From NCBI GenBank assembly GCA_003457135.1, contig DMSQ01000105.1, forward strand, positions 1-12,033: a DNA stretch of 12,033 nt. The letters are read 5' to 3'. The position numbers were made by a program, and so were the translations under genes. Each line of letters opens with the position of its first letter. Position 1 is the stretch's first letter. Of this stretch, positions 6,862-12,033 are shown piece after piece. Origin of the DNA: Prolixibacteraceae bacterium. GTDB lineage: Bacteria > Bacteroidota > Bacteroidia > Bacteroidales > Prolixibacteraceae. The notes under the pieces are model-generated. The model saw only the letters and a program-made list of their open reading frames with translations. It did no database searches and was not told the DNA's origin.

Positions 6862-9279
6862 CTAATTTTTTACGATTTTCTGCTGAAAAACCTGATTTTC
6901 TGTCCTGATCCGAATCAAATAGATTCCTGAGTGGATGGCCGATAAATCAACAGTTGTTTTTTGTCCATAATCCTTGTACACACATTGGCCTTCAGTATTA
7001 TAAACCTCAACAGACCTGATTGACGAAGGAGTTTCAATCAGGATTGATTCAGTGAATGGATTAGGGTAAACTTTACCGAACAAATGAGTTTTAAGTGTTT
7101 GATCATTCCCTGTTAAAGCTTCTACAACAACTTTGGATGCATCAATTCCAGAGGTGATCAGATATTCTCCTGCATTTTCTGCAGTAAAAGAAGCATTTCC
7201 CCATTCATCTGTTTTCAGGATTAAAACAGGCTGAATTTTGCTCTCAACCTGAATGAGTTGATTGGCAATAACCTCAGAGGATTTTATGGCAATATTCCGG
7301 TTGACATCCATGTAACATGAATAGTTTTTGTAATGCACCTGTACCTTTTCGTGCGTCTTTATACTGTCGTTTCCTGAAGTCAAATGACTGACGATCCACG
7401 GCAGACTGTTATCGGGGATGTGATAAATCAGAATTTCATCGTCATTATTTACTTTTATTTGGTCAAACCCGTTGACAACTGGTCGCTGATTATGCATTAC
7501 AATCCATGTTTTCCGGTAGGTTGAAGATGATTGCGAGCCTCCATAACCATAGGTATAAACTTTTGATCCATCTTCAACGGCAGGAACCTTCCAGATATAA
7601 AGCGTTGAACCTCCTTCAACATCATCGCGGAATGCAAAATCGCTGCCCAAACCCAATTTATTAAAGGTAGAAGCGATGGCATGAGCAAGTGAAACAAAAG
7701 GAATTTCCGGCAAGCCATATGATTTCTGTGCATGGTCAACTTTTGAAGTCAGGTCAGATTGATTTACCCAAACGGATTGTCGTGGAACGATGGTCTTTTC
7801 TGTCGTTTTAACTGAAATATATACTTTTTTCAGTGCTGATTCCGGAAATACCTCCATCAGCACTGAATCTTTGATGGGATTAATTTCATCGGTTTCTAAA
7901 AACAACCAGCATTTACCGGTTTGTTTTCCTTTCAGAAAATATTTACCATCCAGCGAAACAATTTCTGCGATTGATTGATTTTCAATCCGCCAAACCGGAT
8001 TTATCCCTGACAGGACATTCCCATTCTGGTCGGTAATTTTTCCGGTCAATTCCAGTTTATCATTAACTTTCAGGCTTTTTGCAGATACCGTTATAGTGGC
8101 CTTTCCGAAGGAAAAAATCTCAATTTCCTTTTCTGAAAAAATGTTAGGGTTTGCAGAAGATGAAGCCTTTAATCTAAATATTCCCGGCTTAATGGTCGTC
8201 AGCTTACCGTTAACCAGTTGGGCCAACTCAGGATTACTGACACTCCAGTTTACCGCAGTTTCTTGTTTTAACCCATTTTCAAATAAAAAGGCATGCAGGT
8301 AAACCGAATCATTAACTCTTATTTTAGGCAGGAAATCCTGAATCACTACCATCGTTTGGATTCCGGTAACCTTGAAAGGCTCAACATCGCGGATTCCGGT
8401 AATTTCAGTTGAAATTTCGCCCAACCAGCCAGCCAGTGCATTCATTCCGGTATAAATCCGGATGAAATGAATTTCATCCAGTTTAATAGGTTTAAAATCC
8501 TTGTCAACTGCCCATCCAATATCGATGGCATCTCCCCCACTTCCTTCTATTTCAGGAGTATATGGATTATCGGGCAGTTTTTCAATAAATGACAATACCG
8601 GTGTGTTATCAGCATAACCAAATTTGCGTAAGTATGAATTCACGACCCCGGGATTTGACAGATCAATAAAACTTACGATTCTGGTTCCTTTCAAGGTGTA
8701 TTGTGAAGGATTAACTTCAGGGAATAAAACGGTGTTTGGATAATAGGGTTGGGAATGAAAACTATTTTCAGGAATAATGCCTGACTTGCCCTGATTATCT
8801 GTCCATTGGATATTACTGGCTTTGGTTAATCCGCTGTTTTGGTAGGTCACTTCGTAGGATAATGTAGTTGAATTCCAGAAATGATCGCTTCCTGCAATTT
8901 CGCACCAGGTTTCATCCGGAATTCCATTTTTGTTTTCATCTTTCATCACCTGAATGATTCCAGGTTCTGACCACGTTAGAGTAGAATTTCCATACACTGT
9001 AAAATCAACGCCATAAGGATTTAGCGGATCATTTTTTATTCCCTGATTGAAATAATAAGTTACATATCCGCCAAATGCGCCCAAACTTACCAATCCTTTA
9101 TTGACGCCCACAATAGAATTGGCGGCGGCGGGTGTTCCAATGAATTCAGCATTGGTATATTGACCGGGAGCCGGCAGGTATTCAATGAGTTTTGATGCGA
9201 ACTGGGCATTCGAATCATGAAATAACATCATCAGAAGTGAGATGACAGTTAACGCATATGAATTTCTTCTTTGGATCAT
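6862..9279 (-). CDS. T9SS-secreted multidomain protein with transcobalamin-like (DUF4430) region, putative corrinoid-capture protein
   Basis: An 805-residue protein. Signal peptide about 1-25 (ends SNA). N-terminal domain about 26-295, unnamed, with a calcium-loop-like D-E-N-K-N-G-I-P-D-E-T-W at 114-125. Two Ig-like/Big-type domains lie at about 305-385 (VNDSVYLHAFLF...AVNWSVSNPELAQLVNGKLTTIKPG) and 395-478. The region at about 487-640 has the look of DUF4430, the family that includes the C-terminal domain of animal transcobalamin and intrinsic factor (TWIVMHNQRPVVNGFDQIKVNNDDEILIYHI). A link domain lies at about 640-720, and a Por/T9SS type A sorting domain at 736-805 (KVYPNPFTESILIE ... GIYLIRIRTENQVFQQKIVKN). 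It should cross the outer membrane by the type IX system and be anchored or released outside. First gene after the cobalamin riboswitch, so B12-repressed. Corrinoid binding is inference from domain resemblance and context; the T9SS tail is firm. Confidence 0.85.
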   Translation of the reverse strand: MIQRRNSYALTVISLLMMLFHDSNAQFASKLIEYLPAPGQYTNAEFIGTPAAANSIVGVNKGLVSLGAFGGYVTYYFNQGIKNDPLNPYGVDFTVYGNSTLTWSEPGIIQVMKDENKNGIPDETWCEIAGSDHFWNSTTLSYEVTYQNSGLTKASNIQWTDNQGKSGIIPENSFHSQPYYPNTVLFPEVNPSQYTLKGTRIVSFIDLSNPGVVNSYLRKFGYADNTPVLSFIEKLPDNPYTPEIEGSGGDAIDIGWAVDKDFKPIKLDEIHFIRIYTGMNALAGWLGEISTEITGIRDVEPFKVTGIQTMVVIQDFLPKIRVNDSVYLHAFLFENGLKQETAVNWSVSNPELAQLVNGKLTTIKPGIFRLKASSSANPNIFSEKEIEIFSFGKATITVSAKSLKVNDKLELTGKITDQNGNVLSGINPVWRIENQSIAEIVSLDGKYFLKGKQTGKCWLFLETDEINPIKDSVLMEVFPESALKKVYISVKTTEKTIVPRQSVWVNQSDLTSKVDHAQKSYGLPEIPFVSLAHAIASTFNKLGLGSDFAFRDDVEGGSTLYIWKVPAVEDGSKVYTYGYGGSQSSSTYRKTWIVMHNQRPVVNGFDQIKVNNDDEILIYHIPDNSLPWIVSHLTSGNDSIKTHEKVQVHYKNYSCYMDVNRNIAIKSSEVIANQLIQVESKIQPVLILKTDEWGNASFTAENAGEYLITSGIDASKVVVEALTGNDQTLKTHLFGKVYPNPFTESILIETPSSIRSVEVYNTEGQCVYKDYGQKTTVDLSAIHSGIYLIRIRTENQVFQQKIVKN

Positions 9280-9281
9280 TG

Positions 9282-9322
9282 AGCTGTAAAATCAAAAAAA
9301 ACAAGTTGGATTTTGCAGCTTT
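9282..9322 (-). promoter_or_regulatory. hairpin abutting the start codon of the riboswitch operon
   Basis: On the plus strand AGCTGTAAAATC (9282-9293) and GATTTTGCAGCT (9309-9320) are inverted repeats with one mismatch, separated by 15 bases. In the minus-strand mRNA this stem ends two bases before the AUG at 9279, so it would cover the ribosome-binding region. The 9307-9322 arm can alternatively pair with 9371-9386 next to the riboswitch. Probably part of the expression platform. Confidence 0.5.
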
Positions 9323-9370
9323 TCAGAAATGAAAAATGAAAAGGATACACGGTTTTTTGCTTTTTCGCCG

Positions 9371-9386
9371 AAAGCTTCAAAATCCA
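9371..9386 (-). promoter_or_regulatory. putative anti-sequestering arm of the cobalamin riboswitch
   Basis: In the mRNA this segment reads TGGATTTTGAAGCTTT and complements 9307-9322 at 15 of 16 positions, with an uninterrupted block of nine. It begins at the last base of the aptamer's closing helix strand (9386-9390). Pairing here would release the arm at 9282-9293 that covers the start codon. Confidence 0.45.
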
Positions 9387-9566
9387 GGTTTGAGCAGGCA
9401 GGTCTTCTGACTTATCCCCTCCGAAACACCTTCCCGTCGGTCTAAAGACAAACAGTGGTTCATTGCTACGGAGTTATACAGGAATTACAGCAGCGGGAAC
9501 TGTACAGGAATCGCCGGAATCGTCCGGTTCACCTGTTTCCCTTTTAATCCAAAATATTCGGAACCT
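9386..9566 (-). promoter_or_regulatory. cobalamin (B12) riboswitch
   Basis: On the minus strand the leader contains the conserved cobalamin aptamer elements in order: AGGTT (P1 5' strand, 9566-9562), AAAAGGGAAACAGGTGAA, TACAGTTCCCGCTGCTGTAA, CAATGAACCACTG, GACGGGAAGGTG, and the B12-box AGTCAGAAGACCTGCC, closing with AACCT (9390-9386), which pairs with the first AGGTT. This is the usual Bacteroidetes form. It controls the three minus-strand genes that begin at 9279, which fit corrinoid uptake, so adenosyl- or other cobalamin should turn the operon off. The aptamer is unambiguous; exact ends are approximate. Confidence 0.96.
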
Positions 9567-9575
9567 ATTCGTTGA

Positions 9576-9583
9576 CAAAGTTA
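9576..9583 (-). promoter_or_regulatory. candidate -7 promoter box of the riboswitch operon
   Basis: On the minus strand this reads TAACTTTG, an exact TAnnTTTG match. A start about seven bases downstream, near 9569, would begin the transcript just before the aptamer's first paired base (9566), which is where it should begin. No clear -33 TTTG is visible. Confidence 0.55.
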
Positions 9584-9605
9584 TATAAAAGATCGAAAAA
9601 GTGCT

Positions 9606-9613
9606 TATTTTTG
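9606..9613 (+). promoter_or_regulatory. candidate -7 promoter box of phoH-purC
   Basis: TATTTTTG followed by C matches the Bacteroidetes -7 consensus and lies 26 bases before the phoH ATG at 9640. It is divergent from, and only 22 bases away from, the -7 box of the riboswitch operon. A TTG at 9572 is too far (31 bases) for a normal -33. Confidence 0.5.
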
Positions 9614-9639
9614 CGGGGCAATTAACGCTAAAAACAGCT

Positions 9640-10650
9640 ATGTTCGAAAAGCTCATTCATCTCGAAGGAATTGATCCGCTGGAATTTTTCGGTGTGAACA
9701 ATGCCAAAATGAATCTGATTAAATCCTTTTTTCCAAAACTAATCATAGTTTACCGTGGCGACGATGTGTTCATCAAAGGAGATGATGAAGAAATAATGCG
9801 TTTCGAATCCAAATTTCATCTGATTACCGATCATTACAATCAATTCAATGTTTTGCCAGACAGTGTTATCAGTCAGGTTTTTATGGATGATTCAGAGGGG
9901 ACATCAGAATCAGCAACAGAAGAAAAAGATGTGTTGCTTTTTGGCATTAACGGAAAAGCGATCAGGGCGAGGACACCGAATCAAAAGGTTCTGGTTGATG
10001 TCTGCAAAAATTCCGACCTTATTTTTGCGATTGGTCCGGCAGGTACCGGAAAAACATATACTGCCATCGCGCTGGCTGTAAAAGCATTAAAAAACCGGGA
10101 AATTAAACGCATTATCCTTAGCCGCCCGGCTGTTGAAGCAGGTGAACGACTGGGTTTTCTCCCGGGTGATTTAAAAGAGAAAATTGATCCGTACCTCCAA
10201 CCGTTGTATGATGCCCTTCTGGATATGATTCCTGCGAAAAAACTGGATGAATTTATGAAAGACGGAACCATTCAGATTGCTCCGTTGGCGTTTATGCGCG
10301 GACGAACCTTAAGCAATGCCTTCGTCATTCTCGACGAAGCCCAGAATACGACGATCAACCAAATGAAGATGTTCCTTACCCGCATGGGACTCAACACCAA
10401 ATTTGTGGTTACCGGCGACGAAACACAGATTGATTTGCCAACCCAAAGTCCATCAGGCTTGATCCTTGCAAAAAAAATCCTGAAGAACATTAAGGATATT
10501 TCTTTTGTCCAGTTTGATGTGAGAGACATTGTCAGGCACCGCCTGGTTCGTGATATTGTTATGGCTTATGAGAAACACCATGCTAACGAAATTGCAAAAA
10601 GAGAAAAAGAAAAAGAGAAAATTCAAACAGATAAAACCAAAGAAAAATGA
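9640..10650 (+). CDS. phoH: PhoH-family ATPase
   Basis: 336 residues from ATG 9640. An N-terminal region (1-110) of the long PhoH/PhoL form carries a small alpha-beta, KH-like fold (KLIIVYRGDDVFIKGDDEEIMRFESKF). The P-loop ATPase domain follows, with Walker A GPAGTGKT at about 132-139 and Walker B VILDEAQ at about 229-235. Also present are the family's LSRPAVEAGERLGFLPGD, GRTLSNAFVILDEAQN and TGDETQIDLP segments. The K/E-rich tail (about 315-336) is probably disordered. PhoH proteins are linked to RNA metabolism and phosphate or stress responses; the exact reaction is not settled. A GTG at 9601 would add 13 residues but lies over the likely promoter, so ATG 9640 is preferred. The TGA overlaps the purC ATG (ATGA), indicating coupling. 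Confidence 0.94.
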   Translation: MFEKLIHLEGIDPLEFFGVNNAKMNLIKSFFPKLIIVYRGDDVFIKGDDEEIMRFESKFHLITDHYNQFNVLPDSVISQVFMDDSEGTSESATEEKDVLLFGINGKAIRARTPNQKVLVDVCKNSDLIFAIGPAGTGKTYTAIALAVKALKNREIKRIILSRPAVEAGERLGFLPGDLKEKIDPYLQPLYDALLDMIPAKKLDEFMKDGTIQIAPLAFMRGRTLSNAFVILDEAQNTTINQMKMFLTRMGLNTKFVVTGDETQIDLPTQSPSGLILAKKILKNIKDISFVQFDVRDIVRHRLVRDIVMAYEKHHANEIAKREKEKEKIQTDKTKEK

Positions 10651-11594
10651 GCAAAGCATTAACACGTACCGATTTTGACTTTCCAGGACAAAAAAGTGTA
10701 TATCATGGTAAGGTAAGAGATGTTTACAACATCAACGATGAGTATCTGGTGATGGTTGTGAGCGACCGCATTTCGGCTTTTGATGTGGTTTTACCGAAAG
10801 GTATTCCATATAAAGGGCAGGTATTGAATCAGATTGCGGCCAAGTTTTTGGATGCAACCAGCGATATTGTTCCAAACTGGAAAGTAGCTACTCCCGATCC
10901 GAATGTGACGGTTGGCATTCATTGTGAGCCGTTTAAAGTAGAAATGGTTATTCGCGGATACCTGACCGGCCACGCCTGGCGCGAATACCGTAGTGGAAAA
11001 AGGACGTTATGCGGGGTTCCGATGCCTGACGGAATGGCTGAAAGCCAGAAATTCCCGGAACCTATTCTCACACCTACGACCAAAGCTTCTGAAGGACATG
11101 ACCTTGACATTTCGAGAGAAGAAATTATTGAACAAGGCCTTGTCAGCAAGGAAGATTATGAACTGCTTGAAAAATATACCAGCGAAGTTTTTCGGCGCGG
11201 AACGGTAATTGCTGCTGAAAAAGGTCTGATCCTGGTGGATACCAAGTATGAGTTTGGCAAAAAAGATGGGAAAATCTACCTGATTGATGAAATCCATACT
11301 CCGGATTCATCGCGTTATTTTTATGCTGAAGGCTACGAAGAACGGTTGGCCAAAGGCGAAAGCCAAAAGCAGCTTTCAAAAGAATTTGTGCGTCAATGGC
11401 TGATCGGAAACGGATTTCAGGGCCATGAAGGCCAGGTTATCCCTGAAATGGACGAAGCTTTTGTAAATTCAGTCTCTGAGCGTTACATCGAGCTTTACGA
11501 AAATATTACCGGTGATCAGTTTGTCAAATCTGATTTAACTAATATTCAGGAGCGAATCGAAAACAACATTCTGACATTCCTGAAAAGTTTATAA
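10647..11594 (+). CDS. purC: SAICAR synthase (phosphoribosylaminoimidazole-succinocarboxamide synthase)
   Basis: A 315-residue cytoplasmic enzyme joining CAIR and L-aspartate with ATP to form SAICAR in de novo purine synthesis. Family signatures are present: GKVRDVY near the N-terminus, SDRISAFDVVLPKGIPYKG, the GYLTGHAWREYRSGKRTLCGVPMPDG stretch, FPEPILTPTTKASEGHD, and LILVDTKYEFGKKDGKIYLIDEIHTPDSSRY. The length fits the longer yeast-like PurC (about 300) rather than the 237-residue E. coli enzyme, as is usual in Bacteroidetes. The start ATG overlaps the phoH stop by four bases. A strong hairpin follows 3 bases after the stop, so phoH-purC looks like a complete two-gene operon. No purine riboswitch or PurR-like operator is seen. 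Confidence 0.97.
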   Translation: MSKALTRTDFDFPGQKSVYHGKVRDVYNINDEYLVMVVSDRISAFDVVLPKGIPYKGQVLNQIAAKFLDATSDIVPNWKVATPDPNVTVGIHCEPFKVEMVIRGYLTGHAWREYRSGKRTLCGVPMPDGMAESQKFPEPILTPTTKASEGHDLDISREEIIEQGLVSKEDYELLEKYTSEVFRRGTVIAAEKGLILVDTKYEFGKKDGKIYLIDEIHTPDSSRYFYAEGYEERLAKGESQKQLSKEFVRQWLIGNGFQGHEGQVIPEMDEAFVNSVSERYIELYENITGDQFVKSDLTNIQERIENNILTFLKSL

Positions 11595-11597
11595 ATG

Positions 11598-11634
11598 ATG
11601 AAGGCTGTCCGATTGAAACCTGGACAGCCTTCAT
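11598..11634 (+). terminator. intrinsic-terminator-like hairpin after purC
   Basis: ATGAAGGCTGTCC (11598-11610) and GGACAGCCTTCAT (11622-11634) form a perfect 13-bp stem with an 11-base loop, 3 bases after the purC TAA. The following TTTATGTG is only weakly U-rich, so it may act partly as an RNA 3'-end stabiliser. The rest of 11635-11771 shows no gene and no other structure. Confidence 0.75.
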
Positions 11635-11771
11635 TTATGTGTGCTAAAATTGGATCAGAAATTCCATCTTATAACGAGATCTTTATTGTGCTTCATAACT
11701 GAATTTTAACAGGATAACTCACTTGATGATATTGTATCGTTTTGTTTCATTTTCAGGATAATTCCAGTTTA

Positions 11772-12033
11772 TTATAAGGCAAATCCTTCATTTTCCAGTT
11801 TAGTTTGTTGGCCAGGAAACAATTCGTCTGATTTGAATATTTCATTTTTTTTCAACCAGTTTTCAATGTCGGAAACCATCTCTGCTTCTGCAAATTCACG
11901 CGCATTATATACCTGAACCTGAAGTACCAACAATGTTTCAATAGCTTCGAAATTGATTTCGGTATAGCTGTTCATCCAGTTTTCGGTTTCGGCTGCCAGT
12001 TCGGCTTCAGCAAATTCAGCGGCATTGTATGCT
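11772..12033 (-). CDS. acidic helical repeat protein, 5' end beyond the window (partial)
   Basis: The frame is open from the right edge to a TAA at 11774-11772, giving the last 86 or so residues. An internal ATG at 11975 is probably not the start, because the reading frame and its repeat continue upstream. The sequence holds two copies of a 40-residue unit: YNAAEFAEAELAAETENWM and YNAREFAEAEMVSDIENWL start 40 residues apart. It is rich in Glu and Ala and strongly helical, and the last unit diverges into a FKSDELFPGQQTK tail. No family recognised; the repeats suggest a solenoid or coiled helical protein. No signal peptide can be judged because the N-terminus is missing. It converges on purC. 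Confidence 0.7.
   Translation of the reverse strand, partial: AYNAAEFAEAELAAETENWMNSYTEINFEAIETLLVLQVQVYNAREFAEAEMVSDIENWLKKNEIFKSDELFPGQQTKLENEGFAL
11846..12033 (-). repeat. 120-bp in-frame tandem repeat (at least 1.5 copies, cut by the window edge)
   Basis: The bases from 11881 (TCTGCTTCTGCAAATTCA...) recur from 12001 (TCGGCTTCAGCAAATTCA...), and the CCAGTTTTC before them recurs in the same way. The 120-base period keeps frame and encodes the 40-residue protein repeat. Substitutions are scattered, so the duplication is not recent. Confidence 0.65.

Noticed and set aside
9601..9639. GTG at 9601 as the start of PhoH
   Set aside because: It would place the start inside the -7 box and add 13 residues that do not look like family sequence; ATG 9640 is better.
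11007..11379. Several long open frames opposite purC and opposite phoH
   Set aside because: They are antisense shadows of strongly conserved genes and have no recognisable protein features.

Overview
The window looks like chromosomal DNA of a T9SS-bearing member of the Bacteroidota, probably a free-living Bacteroidales/Marinilabiliales-type organism. Four things support this: a Por/T9SS C-terminal sorting domain, a SusD-less BtuB/BtuG-type corrinoid uptake operon, several -7 boxes of the Bacteroidetes form TAnnTTTG, and moderate AT content with AT-rich intergenic DNA. The species call is inference; no rRNA or tRNA marker is present.

Left part, plus strand. After a possible 3' end of an upstream gene (1-56), a YkgJ-type cysteine-cluster protein (114-731) is followed without spacing by the ribosome-rescue hydrolase arfB (732-1148). 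Next, with its own promoter, is a YbdG-type mechanosensitive channel (1213-2487), and then two tandem, clearly paralogous Lrp/AsnC regulators (2684-3163 and 3191-3655).

Centre, minus strand. This is the most interesting part. A cobalamin riboswitch (about 9386-9566) leads a three-gene operon: an 805-residue secreted protein with Ig-like domains, a transcobalamin-like DUF4430 region and a T9SS sorting tail (9279-6862); a BtuB-like TonB-dependent receptor (6857-4866); and a BtuG-like YncE beta-propeller lipoprotein (4788-3667). The reading is corrinoid capture outside the cell, hand-over at the surface and transport across the outer membrane, repressed when B12 is plentiful. Between the riboswitch and the first start codon are three segments that can pair in two mutually exclusive ways, a candidate expression platform. 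A 20-bp REP-like palindrome lies inside the coding sequence for the BtuG-like signal peptide.

Right part, plus strand. Divergent from the riboswitch operon, a PhoH-family ATPase (9640-10650) overlaps purC (10647-11594) by four bases, and a strong 13-bp hairpin follows purC. At the right edge is the 3' part of a minus-strand gene (11772 to beyond 12033) encoding an acidic helical protein with a 40-residue tandem repeat. No transposase, CRISPR array or tRNA was found.
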